DNA of 64,000 nt from Vulcanimicrobiota bacterium (GTDB lineage Bacteria > Vulcanimicrobiota > Vulcanimicrobiia > Vulcanimicrobiales > Vulcanimicrobiaceae): NCBI GenBank assembly GCA_027452165.1, contig DAIDGX010000004.1:124001-188000 (forward strand). Direction: 5' to 3'. The translations under genes were made by a program, and so were the position numbers. Position 1 is the first letter of the stretch; each line of letters starts with the position of its first letter. Below are positions 36,011 through 44,107 of this stretch, one piece after another. The notes under the pieces were generated by a model, which was not told where the DNA came from, made no database searches, and saw nothing but the letters and a program-made list of their open reading frames with translations.

Positions 36011-37126
36011 CTATATCCCGAACGCCCCGAGCACCGTGCGTCCCACGTTATCCAGCCCCTCCAGCTCTCCAAGCGCTGCGCCCGACGCCGCGCTGAGGTG
36101 GACGAACGGCACATATTCGCGCGTGTGATCGCTGCCGGGAGCGGTGGGGTCGCAGCCGTGATCGGCGGTAAAAATCACGTGATCCTCCGGACGCAGGAGC
36201 GCTTCGAGGCGCGGCACGAGCGCATCGAGAGCCTCGAGCGCCTCGGCGTAGCCGCGCACATTGCGGCGATGTCCGTATTTAGAATCGAAGTCGTTGAGGT
36301 TCGTAAAGATGAAACCATGGTCGACGCGTTCCAAGAGCTCCAACGTACGCTCCATCGCATCACGGTTATCGGCAACCCGAACCGACGACGCAATGCCGTG
36401 CCCGCAATAGATATCGCAGATCTTCCCGACCGCATGGACGTCTATGCCTCGTTCAGCAAGCGTGTCGAGGACGCTCGGCGGCGGCTCGATCGCGTAATCC
36501 CGACGATTCGGCGTCCGCACGAAGGCCCCCGGCGTCCCGATGAATGGTCGCGCGATCACGCGGTTCACGTTGTGCGGGGCAACCAGCATCTCGCGAGCCC
36601 GCTCGCACCAGACATAGAGCGTCGCAAGAGGGATGACCTCCTCGTGGGCGGCCACTTGAAAGACCGAGTCCGCCGAGGTGTAGAGGATCGGGCGTCCCGT
36701 CGCAAGGTGCTCCGCCCCCAGCTCCTCGATGATCTCCGTGCCCGACGCAGGCCGGTTTCCCAGCGGCGCGACGCCCGTGATCCGCGTAAACTGCTCGACC
36801 ACCTCGGCGGGGAAGCCGTGCGGATAGGTCGGGAATGGGACGGCGGTGACGATGCCCGCCATCTCCCAGTGTCCCGTAATCGTGTCTTTACCGCGGCTCT
36901 TTTCGCGCAGGCGCGCGACTCGGGCACGGGGCTCAGGCACGGCCGCCAGGCCCTCGATTGCGGTCAGGTGGCCGAGCCCCAGGCGCTCGAAGGCAGGCAT
37001 GTGAAGCCCGCCAACCCGGCGCGCCACGTTGCCGATCGTATTAGCGCCGCTCGTGTCCCCGTAGCCCGCAAAGTCCGCAAGCGCTCCGATACCGCCGGAG
37101 TCCAAAACAATCGTCACAACACGCAT
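36011..37126 (-). CDS. deoB: Phosphopentomutase
   Basis: Alkaline-phosphatase-superfamily enzyme that interconverts (deoxy)ribose-1-phosphate and 5-phosphate in nucleoside use. It is 371 residues, slightly shorter than the usual 390-400. Metal-binding motifs are present: VLDSGGIGALADFAGYGDTS near residue 7, GHWEMAG in the middle, FTADHGCDPTAPGSDHTREY near the end. DeoA (41470) and a purine nucleoside phosphorylase (58547) elsewhere in the window would provide its substrates. The ATG start at 37126 faces the plus-strand OstA-like gene with a 62-base gap, which must hold both promoters. Confidence 0.95.
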   Translation of the reverse strand: MRVVTIVLDSGGIGALADFAGYGDTSGANTIGNVARRVGGLHMPAFERLGLGHLTAIEGLAAVPEPRARVARLREKSRGKDTITGHWEMAGIVTAVPFPTYPHGFPAEVVEQFTRITGVAPLGNRPASGTEIIEELGAEHLATGRPILYTSADSVFQVAAHEEVIPLATLYVWCERAREMLVAPHNVNRVIARPFIGTPGAFVRTPNRRDYAIEPPPSVLDTLAERGIDVHAVGKICDIYCGHGIASSVRVADNRDAMERTLELLERVDHGFIFTNLNDFDSKYGHRRNVRGYAEALEALDALVPRLEALLRPEDHVIFTADHGCDPTAPGSDHTREYVPFVHLSAASGAALGELEGLDNVGRTVLGAFGI

Positions 37127-37188
37127 GATCTGTTCGCGTTCGATTCTGCTTGCGCGAATGGCAATCTTGCCCTTGCGTCTAGGATATT

Positions 37189-39006
37189 ATGACTACTGGA
37201 TTAAAAACGACCCTGCCCATGTCGCTTCTGCCGCACGTACGACAAAACTCGTTCCTCTTCGCGCTTGTGCTCGCATGCGTTTCAGTGACGACCGCACGCG
37301 CCGCCACGCAGCCGATCACGACCGTGCGCCTGCAAGCCGACCATATTGCGTTTTATAACGACCAATATCTCATCGAGGCCGACGGACACGTGCGCGTGAC
37401 GACGAGCGACGGCACCACGATCACGGGCGATACTTTTTCGATGGACCTGAAGCTTAATCGCTTCTTAATCGCAAGCCACGTGCATCTGAGCGGGCCGGGC
37501 GGCCGGTTGCACGGCGCGGCGCTTGCTGATTTTATCGCATTCGATCGCGTCTATTTCGTCCCCGTCATCGAAAAGCCGGACCGGTGGACCTACATCAACG
37601 GAGATTTCCGCCACCCGATCAAAGGCCGTGAGATGCCGGGTGACGTCTTCTACTTTCCAAATCTCGGCAACGCAAAACCAACTCTTACCGCCGCATCCGC
37701 AGTTATCGGCTCGATGTCGTACGTTCGCTTCAACGACGCCACGCTACGCATCTTCGGCGCCCCGCTCCCGCTGCCGTCATACTATATTTACTTTGGAGCG
37801 AACTCCGATCTTGGGCAAAATTCGCTCTCGGGTGCGAATTTCGATCTGACGTGGAATGCGAGTGGAACGAACAACTCGATCACCGCAATTCACTTTCGGC
37901 GCGATACGGCGAACGGACCGTTTCTTGCCGCGGAGCAACATTTTGCCGGCCGGCACGAGTTTGCGGTCGTCTCCTTGAATCCCGCGACCAAACGCGACAA
38001 GTTTTGGAATACGGTTGCGGGCGACCGCATCGGCAAGCGCTTCCAACTCAATCTTTTCGAGCAGTTGTACACCCAGCAACACGACCTGGGCGATCCGAGC
38101 GCCGCAGCAAGCTCGACCTATCTAACGTTTACCCAGGCGTTCAAGCAATCATATATCCAAGGGGCGATTCAGCAAACCTATTACAACCTGATCGGCCGCG
38201 CCTCGCCGGCGATCCCCAATCACCCCATCCAGATACATCTCTACGGCGTGACGTTCAATCACCAGATCGCGAAAACGCCGTTTTTCGAGCAACTGCACTG
38301 GGGATTCGGTTTCAACCACGACACATCGACCGGCTACGACAACAACACCGGCTTACAAACGTACGGCAATGTCGCGTACACCACGATTTGGGATCACTCG
38401 CTCGGTTACACCGTGTACCTGCCGGATTGGAAATTCGGCAACCGCGACAATTTCTATAAGACGTATGCTTTCAATGCGTCGGAGAGCGTGAGCCGTCTCT
38501 GGTACACGGTTCCCCATCACATCAACTCAGCGACGACGACCTTCTCGATCAGCCGAACCTTCTCGCGCGACCTCAATGCCTATGTCGCTTACAACGTCGT
38601 AAACACGGGCGACTACTACAACCATGGGGGCTACACGCCCTACGCCCCGACCGATGCAAACGGCAATCCCGACACCGGTTTTCTCGCCTTCCGCGGCGCC
38701 TCGACGCTACGTACCGCGACGCTTGCGCTCACCTATAGCGCAACCCCGAATTTTCTTGCCAGGCTGACGTTCGATCGCCACAAAGACTTCCCAAACGCGG
38801 TCCCCGGCATCTTTCCGCTTCCGCCGACAAACAACATCGGGCAGTTTCTCTACAGCAACTATCTGGGCCAACCGCCATACGACATCTCCGGCGAAGTCCG
38901 CGCAAAGATTCTTCCGCACGTCATGATCGACGTGCAACGCACCTATTACTTCAACTTCGGAACCGAACGCTGGAGCCCGCAGTTTTTGGTACAATTCTCA
39001 CAATGA
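37189..39006 (+). CDS. OstA/LptD-like outer-membrane protein
   Basis: A 605-residue exported protein. A signal peptide covers about residues 1-39 (hydrophobic FLFALVLACVSVTTARA). Residues about 45-150 form an OstA-type beta-jellyroll start (VRLQADHIAFYNDQYLIEAD, then GHVRVTTSDGTTITGDTFSM), as in LptA/LptC/LptD. The rest is a series of amphipathic strands rich in aromatic residues, ending in FGTERWSPQFLVQFSQ, consistent with a barrel. LptD inserts lipopolysaccharide into the outer membrane; this protein is shorter than proteobacterial LptD (about 780), and I see no matching disulfide cysteines, so it is an LptD-like protein rather than a proven LptD. Its stop overlaps the next gene as ATGA. 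Confidence 0.78.
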   Translation: MTTGLKTTLPMSLLPHVRQNSFLFALVLACVSVTTARAATQPITTVRLQADHIAFYNDQYLIEADGHVRVTTSDGTTITGDTFSMDLKLNRFLIASHVHLSGPGGRLHGAALADFIAFDRVYFVPVIEKPDRWTYINGDFRHPIKGREMPGDVFYFPNLGNAKPTLTAASAVIGSMSYVRFNDATLRIFGAPLPLPSYYIYFGANSDLGQNSLSGANFDLTWNASGTNNSITAIHFRRDTANGPFLAAEQHFAGRHEFAVVSLNPATKRDKFWNTVAGDRIGKRFQLNLFEQLYTQQHDLGDPSAAASSTYLTFTQAFKQSYIQGAIQQTYYNLIGRASPAIPNHPIQIHLYGVTFNHQIAKTPFFEQLHWGFGFNHDTSTGYDNNTGLQTYGNVAYTTIWDHSLGYTVYLPDWKFGNRDNFYKTYAFNASESVSRLWYTVPHHINSATTTFSISRTFSRDLNAYVAYNVVNTGDYYNHGGYTPYAPTDANGNPDTGFLAFRGASTLRTATLALTYSATPNFLARLTFDRHKDFPNAVPGIFPLPPTNNIGQFLYSNYLGQPPYDISGEVRAKILPHVMIDVQRTYYFNFGTERWSPQFLVQFSQ

Positions 39007-39824
39007 CACGCCGCCTTCGCGCGCTCGGCGCGCTTCTCGCCGTCGTCCTGCTCGCCGCGAGCGCCCCGGTCTCAATCACCGGACAGTTGCTCGCATATCA
39101 AGGCGGCTTCGTCTTCTTCACCACCGGCGACGGCTTCCGCGTCGCGCCCGGCGTGCGTATCCTGGACAATGCCACGAAAAAGCCGACGAGCGAGCAACCG
39201 GCGCCGCGACTCTATGCGCGCGCTACCTTCGATGCACAGGGACGCGTCGTCGAACTCGATCTCTCGCGCGCACCCCTTCCGGTCGGCCCGCTTCCCGAAG
39301 CGGTCGAGCCCTTTGTCGTCGCTGCGTCCACGCCGTTTCCCGATCCCGAACTCGCACCGGCAAGCCGTCTGAACGCCCAAGGCGTCCCGCGTCATTTCTC
39401 CGGAAAGCCCGTGCTCGTCACGATCACGGTTCAGGTGCCGCCGAACACGCCCTTTGGTTCGCAGGTCTATATCACGACCGACGCCAGCGGCTGGAATCCG
39501 CAAGCGATTGCCCTCGATCGCATCGACGCGCTCCATTTCCGCATCACGCGCCGCATCGACTCGGGCACGATCCTGCATTATCTCTACACACGCGGCACGC
39601 TGCAGACCGAGGAGATCGGCCAGAACGGGCTTCGCCGTACGCCGCGCCGGCTGGTGCTCAGCGATACGGACGTGCGCGCGATCGACGACATCGTATATGG
39701 CTGGGCCGATCTCGGACCGCCCGGTAGCCTTCAGGCTCCGCAGCCAAACACGATCCCGACGCCGTTTAATCCCAACCCGTTCCCGAATCTTCCGCCGGGT
39801 CTTCCGACCCCGCACCCGGGCTAG
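39003..39824 (+). CDS. Exported protein with a starch-binding-like (CBM20/48-type) domain
   Basis: A 273-residue secreted protein: signal peptide about 1-28 (LGALLAVVLLAASAPVS), a first region with FVFFTTGDGFRVAPGVRILD, then residues about 135-225 that look like an immunoglobulin-type carbohydrate-binding fold (VLVTITVQVPPNTPFGSQVY, TTDASGWNPQAIALDRID, TILHYLYTRGTLQTEEIG). The final 30 residues are Pro-rich. It overlaps the OstA-like gene by 4 bases, so the two should act together at the envelope, possibly with the glycan being exported. The stop shares a CTAG with the stop of the convergent lipoprotein gene. Confidence 0.7.
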   Translation: MTRRLRALGALLAVVLLAASAPVSITGQLLAYQGGFVFFTTGDGFRVAPGVRILDNATKKPTSEQPAPRLYARATFDAQGRVVELDLSRAPLPVGPLPEAVEPFVVAASTPFPDPELAPASRLNAQGVPRHFSGKPVLVTITVQVPPNTPFGSQVYITTDASGWNPQAIALDRIDALHFRITRRIDSGTILHYLYTRGTLQTEEIGQNGLRRTPRRLVLSDTDVRAIDDIVYGWADLGPPGSLQAPQPNTIPTPFNPNPFPNLPPGLPTPHPG

Positions 39825-40411
39825 CGAATCAGGAGGTCGATGGTGCGTGAGGCAGCCGCGCCGGCCGCATTGCGCGCGATGACCTGCAGTTGGAAGTGAC
39901 CGCGCACGAAGAACGGTAAGCGCGGCACCGTGTAGGCGAGCGCAAAGCGCCCTGGCGCAACCCGCGGCACCGCCACGCTGAAGGTTGCGATGCGCGCGAC
40001 GACGCTTGCAACGTTGGAGGTCGTAACGACATCTCCCGAGACCGTGTCGCCCGGGCGCACCTGCGTCTTGTCGATCTGCAGGCTGAGAATGCGCGGGGGT
40101 GCGTTCGGCGCTACCTCCTGCACGACCGCGGGTTGCGGCGTCGCCGGCGCAACCGAAGGGGACGCCGGGGCGACCGGAGCGGCCGAGGGCTGTGCCGTTA
40201 CACGCGGGGTCGCTGCCGCCGTCGCCATCGCCGCCGGGGTCGGCTGCGGTGCTGCAGGTGGAGGCGCCGAGCGCATGACTGCTTCCTGCGTAACCGGAGG
40301 CAACGTGGGGGCCTGAGTTGGGGACGGCGAGGGTGACGCGGTCTCTTGGACCGGCGCGCAGGCGGTAACGAGCGCAAAGGCGAGCAGTGAGACCGTGGTG
40401 GCAAAACGCAT
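39821..40411 (-). CDS. Lipoprotein with Pro/Ala-rich linker and Ig-like C-terminal domain
   Basis: A 196-residue protein. The chosen ATG at 40411 gives a clean lipoprotein signal, MRFATTVSLLAFALVTAC, with Cys18 as the acylated residue (VTAC box). About 90 residues of Pro, Ala, Thr and Ser follow (SPSPSPTQAPTLPPV and similar), a flexible spacer. The last 75 residues (PRILSLQIDKTQVRPGDTVS to the end, NAAGAAASRTIDLLIR) look like a small beta sandwich of immunoglobulin type. The function is unknown. It is divergent from the GtrB-like gene, 83 bases away, and convergent with the preceding exported-protein gene. Confidence 0.78.
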   Translation of the reverse strand: MRFATTVSLLAFALVTACAPVQETASPSPSPTQAPTLPPVTQEAVMRSAPPPAAPQPTPAAMATAAATPRVTAQPSAAPVAPASPSVAPATPQPAVVQEVAPNAPPRILSLQIDKTQVRPGDTVSGDVVTTSNVASVVARIATFSVAVPRVAPGRFALAYTVPRLPFFVRGHFQLQVIARNAAGAAASRTIDLLIR

Positions 40412-40494
40412 AGGTATGATCAACGTTCGTCCTTGTGCGATACGTTTCCGGGCGAGCATGCACGCTCGCGCCGAATGTCGAAAGCGGGGCCGCC

Positions 40495-41457
40495 ATGCAG
40501 CAACCCGCCGAGGCACCCCCGACCCTCAGCATCGTCGTCCCCCTCTATAACGAGGAGGGCAACGTTGCGCCGCTGCTCGAGCGCATCGTCGGCATTCTCA
40601 CACGCCTTCCCGGGACGCCATCATACGAGATCATCCTCGTGAACGACGGCAGTAAAGATCGCACCCTCGCATGCATTCGCGAGGAGATGCGTCGCCATCG
40701 CAACATCGCGCTTGTCAGCTTGTCGAGAAACTTCGGGCATCAAATCGCCGCGTCGGCGGGCATCGACATCGCACAGGGCGACGCCGTGGTGCTGATGGAT
40801 GGCGATCTGCAAGATCCTCCGGAACTGATTTCCGAGTTCGTGGAAAAATGGCGGCAGGGCTATGACGTGGTGTACGCCGTTCGACGTACACGCAAAGGCG
40901 AGAGCCCCTTTAAACTGCTTACCGCGCGCGTCTTCTACCGCACGATCAAGCGTCTGACGAAGGTGTCGATCCCCGTCGATACCGGGGATTTCCGGCTGAT
41001 GAGCCGCCGCGTCGTCGTCGCGCTCAAGCGTTCGCCCGAACGCCACCGCTTTTTGCGTGGCCTGGTGAGCTGGGTCGGATACAATCAAATCGGCGTCGAG
41101 TACGATCGCGACGAGCGTCTTTCGGGCGAGACGAAGTATCCACTGCCCAAGATGCTGCGCTTTGCGATCGATGGCATCACCTCGTTCTCGGACGTTCCGC
41201 TACGCTTTGCATCGTATCTCGGATTCTTCTCGAGCGCGGTCGCGTTCATCTATGCGCTGCTCGTCGTCGGCTTCAAGCTCTTCAGCTTGCATCCGCCCGG
41301 ATACACCCGCGGTTGGGCCTCCACGATTGTCGCCGTGCTCTTTCTCGGCGGCGTCCAGTTGATCAGCCTCGGTATCCTCGGCGAATATATCGGGCGCATC
41401 TACGACGAAACCAAGGGCCGGCCGCTCTACTTGATCAGCGAAATCGAACGCTCCTAG
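40495..41457 (+). CDS. GtrB/DPM-like polyprenyl-phosphate glycosyltransferase (GT2)
   Basis: A 320-residue enzyme that moves a sugar from a nucleotide to undecaprenyl phosphate on the inner face of the membrane. The GT-A domain has LSIVVPLYNEEGNVAPLLER, ILVNDGSKDRT and the metal-binding Asp102/Asp104 in MDGDLQDPPE; then VDTGDFRLMSRRVV and KYPLPKMLRFAIDGITSFS. Two C-terminal membrane helices are clear (LGFFSSAVAFIYALLVVGF and IVAVLFLGGVQLISLGILG). The start was set at ATG 40495 (after GCGGGG), leaving out 20 upstream codons. Its product would feed GT-C enzymes such as the large ones at 24-32 kb or the O-mannosyltransferase-like gene at the right end. Confidence 0.92.
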   Translation: MQQPAEAPPTLSIVVPLYNEEGNVAPLLERIVGILTRLPGTPSYEIILVNDGSKDRTLACIREEMRRHRNIALVSLSRNFGHQIAASAGIDIAQGDAVVLMDGDLQDPPELISEFVEKWRQGYDVVYAVRRTRKGESPFKLLTARVFYRTIKRLTKVSIPVDTGDFRLMSRRVVVALKRSPERHRFLRGLVSWVGYNQIGVEYDRDERLSGETKYPLPKMLRFAIDGITSFSDVPLRFASYLGFFSSAVAFIYALLVVGFKLFSLHPPGYTRGWASTIVAVLFLGGVQLISLGILGEYIGRIYDETKGRPLYLISEIERS

Positions 41458-41469
41458 TCGCTCGTGTTC

Positions 41470-42720
41470 TTATAGCGTCGCGTAGGAAAGCGGGCGCGCT
41501 GCCGGCGCCGTCGCGGCAATCGTAAACGCTTCGGCGACCCGTTTTGCATTCGCGTGCGCGCCGTACGCGGTCGCAAGGACATCGCCCTTGGCAACGCGCG
41601 CGCCCACGCGCATCGCAACGCGCACGCCGGCGGTCGCTTCGTGCGTGCTCCATTCGCGCGCCGCGTGCCCAAGAGCGACGGCGTCGATCGCGGCCACAAA
41701 TCCGTCGTGGGCTGCGCGCACCTCGTGTGTACGCGCATCGATCCGCATGTTCTCGACGGCTTGACGCGACCCGCCCTGGGCCTCGATCATCTCGACAAAT
41801 TTCTCGTACGCCTTCCCGCTGTGCCAGGCCCCGACGGCACTTGCGCGCGCGTCGCGCTCCCCGGCAAGCGCAAGCATCTCGACCGCAATCTGCAGGCATC
41901 CCTCGCGAACGCGCGCATCGGCATCCTCGCCGCGTAAGAAGTCGCGCGCCTCGATCACCTCGATGCCGGTGCCGATCGAACGCCCAAGCGGTTCGTTCAT
42001 GTCCGAGACCACGGCACGAGCGCGCCGGCCGAACGCATGCGACACCGCCACGAGCATCTGCGCGAGCTCCGTTGCGCGATGCACGTCGTGCATGAACGCT
42101 GCCGATCCACACTTGACGTCAAACACAAACGCTTGCGCTCCGCCCGCGATCTTTTTCGACACGATGGACGCCGCGATGAGGCCGATGCTCGGAACCGTCG
42201 CCGTATGGTCGCGCAGCCGATACAAGCGTTTGTCGGCGGGCACGAACGCCTCGCTCTGCGCGGCGATCGCGCAACCCACGCGTTGCACCTGCGCCACAAA
42301 ATCGTGCATTTCGATCGTGGTGCGCAAACCCACGATCGTCTCGAGCTTGTCGATCGTGCCCCCGGTATGCCCGAGCGCACGACCCGAGAGCTTCGCTACG
42401 CGCACACCGCATGCCGCGACGAGCGGTACCGCGACGAGCGAGACGATATCGCTCACGCCGCCGCTCGAGTGCTTATCGACGACGAAAACGTCGCGTGGAT
42501 ATTGTAGCGATGCACCGCTTGCAACCATGGCCCGCGTGAGCGCAACCGTCTCGTCCACGTCCATGCCGCGCCACACGCAGGCCATCGCAAGCGCAGCCAT
42601 CTGCGCATCGTCAACCGCACCCGTGACGTAAGCCGCGACGATCTCCTCCCACGTGTGCGGTTCGAGCGGCGCACCGTCGCGCTTACGTTCGATCGCGCGG
42701 CGCATCAGCGAAGCATCCAT
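41470..42720 (-). CDS. deoA: Pyrimidine-nucleoside (thymidine) phosphorylase
   Basis: Phosphorolysis of thymidine/uridine to base and (deoxy)ribose-1-phosphate. 416 residues; phosphate site VVDKHSSGGVSD at 81-91 and the family signature KLSGRALGHTGGTIDKLE at 110-127 are intact, followed by the C-terminal domain with GARVAKGDVLATAYG. The start is the ATG at 42720; the frame stays open a further 450 codons upstream, but that is antisense to the O-antigen ligase gene and has the composition of a shadow. It is convergent with the GtrB-like gene (12 bases) and divergent from the ligase gene. Confidence 0.95.
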   Translation of the reverse strand: MDASLMRRAIERKRDGAPLEPHTWEEIVAAYVTGAVDDAQMAALAMACVWRGMDVDETVALTRAMVASGASLQYPRDVFVVDKHSSGGVSDIVSLVAVPLVAACGVRVAKLSGRALGHTGGTIDKLETIVGLRTTIEMHDFVAQVQRVGCAIAAQSEAFVPADKRLYRLRDHTATVPSIGLIAASIVSKKIAGGAQAFVFDVKCGSAAFMHDVHRATELAQMLVAVSHAFGRRARAVVSDMNEPLGRSIGTGIEVIEARDFLRGEDADARVREGCLQIAVEMLALAGERDARASAVGAWHSGKAYEKFVEMIEAQGGSRQAVENMRIDARTHEVRAAHDGFVAAIDAVALGHAAREWSTHEATAGVRVAMRVGARVAKGDVLATAYGAHANAKRVAEAFTIAATAPAARPLSYATL

Positions 42721-42780
42721 AAAGCGCCATTTCTCGCCTCGTGAAGCAATCACCCGGAGGCCGTCGAAGAGGCGGCAGTC

Positions 42781-44091
42781 ATGCAGTACCACACGGTGAT
42801 CGATCGCTTTCCGATCGTGCCGCCGCTCGACCCGCTTACGTTCCTCTGCTTCGCCGGGATCTTCGTCATCCTGACGATCTGGACGGCGCGCCGCCCGGCA
42901 ATCGGAGCCGCGGTGCTTGCCTTCGTCCCGCCGCTTGCTTTCGCGCATTCGATTGCCGGCACGACGGCGACGCTGCCCAAGATAGCGCTGCTTGCCGTAG
43001 CCGCGGGACTCGCGGGCCGCGTCGAAGCCTACACCGCGATACGCGCGCGCCCGATCGTCGCAACCGCCGTGGCGTTCGCGGTTCTCACCATCGCAACACT
43101 CGCGACAATCGTTCACGCGCACTACCCGCACGACGTCATGCGCGAGACGTTCAAGTGGGCGGAGTACACGGCCTACTTCTGCGTAGCGGCCGTCGCGTAT
43201 CGCCTCGAGCCCGATGCATCGCTCGTGCGCCGGGCAGTATTTGGATCGATCGTTCTCGTGTGCGTGAGCGCGTTGCTCGACGAGATCATCGGCGCTCCGT
43301 TCGGAATGATGATCAACCATACGCCGATCCCCCGCGTCTCGGGACTCCTCGGCGGACCAAACCAACTCGGCGGCTACCTCGAAGTTGCCATCGCCGCGAC
43401 GGCCGCCTGGGAACTGCGCGCGCCGTCCCGTCTCGGAAAAGCGGCGCTCGTGCTCGCCGCGTTGACACTTCCACTCACCTTCTCGCGCGCGGCGTTCATC
43501 GGCATCGTCATCATCGTTCTCGTGCTCGCGCTCGCCGATCGGCACACGCTTCGCCGCCTCGCCACGCTCGCAATCGGGCTCGGCGCCGGCCTCGCTGGTG
43601 CGGTGGAATGGACGTTTTTCGCGCACGCACCCTTTGCCGGGCTCTTGCTTCGCGCGAGCGACGTGAATCCGGGCGCCACGGCGGGTCTTGGCACACGTTC
43701 GGAGCTGTGGCGCGCCGCATGGTACTTCTTCCGCCATCATCCGTGGCTGGGCATCGGCGCGGGCAACTACGAGCATGAGTTGCCGCAAGCGGGCATCTTC
43801 GGCGTACAAACTCATGCAAACAGCTGGTACTTCCAAGCGCTCGCCGAAGGCGGCATCGCGCTCTTCGCAGCCACCCTCGCCCTGCTCGCGACGGCACTGA
43901 TCCAACTGCGTGCCCGCGTGCAGGCATCGCCCTGGGCACTCGCCGCGCTCGCCGCAACACTGGCACTCGCGGCGCATCAGGTGGTGGACTACCTGGTCTT
44001 CTATCCGAAGGTGGCCGAGCCGTGGATCGCGCTTTTGAGCTTCGGAATCGCCTCGCAGCCGGCGTCGCCGGCACACGATCCTGTGCTATAA
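42781..44091 (+). CDS. O-antigen ligase/polymerase family membrane protein (Wzy_C type)
   Basis: A 436-residue polytopic membrane protein with about 12 hydrophobic segments. The diagnostic region is in the second half: GLLGGPNQLGGYLEVAIAAT, then TFSRAAFIGIVIIVLVLAL and the large loop GLGTRSELWRAAWYFFRHHP, WLGIGAGNYEHELPQ, THANSWYFQALAEGG; this is the Wzy_C domain, whose loop Arg and His residues act in transfer. Members join undecaprenyl-linked glycans to lipid A or to each other (ligase or polymerase), or glycosylate proteins. It ends 16 bases before mfd. Which of those activities applies here cannot be told. Confidence 0.88.
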   Translation: MQYHTVIDRFPIVPPLDPLTFLCFAGIFVILTIWTARRPAIGAAVLAFVPPLAFAHSIAGTTATLPKIALLAVAAGLAGRVEAYTAIRARPIVATAVAFAVLTIATLATIVHAHYPHDVMRETFKWAEYTAYFCVAAVAYRLEPDASLVRRAVFGSIVLVCVSALLDEIIGAPFGMMINHTPIPRVSGLLGGPNQLGGYLEVAIAATAAWELRAPSRLGKAALVLAALTLPLTFSRAAFIGIVIIVLVLALADRHTLRRLATLAIGLGAGLAGAVEWTFFAHAPFAGLLLRASDVNPGATAGLGTRSELWRAAWYFFRHHPWLGIGAGNYEHELPQAGIFGVQTHANSWYFQALAEGGIALFAATLALLATALIQLRARVQASPWALAALAATLALAAHQVVDYLVFYPKVAEPWIALLSFGIASQPASPAHDPVL

Positions 44092-44107
44092 TCAGCCGCT
44101 CGTCATC

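Noticed and set aside
42721-44076. Upstream extension of the deoA frame (450 codons)
   Set aside because: It lies antisense to the O-antigen ligase gene, has shadow composition (Arg, Glu, Cys-rich), and DeoA is complete from 42720.
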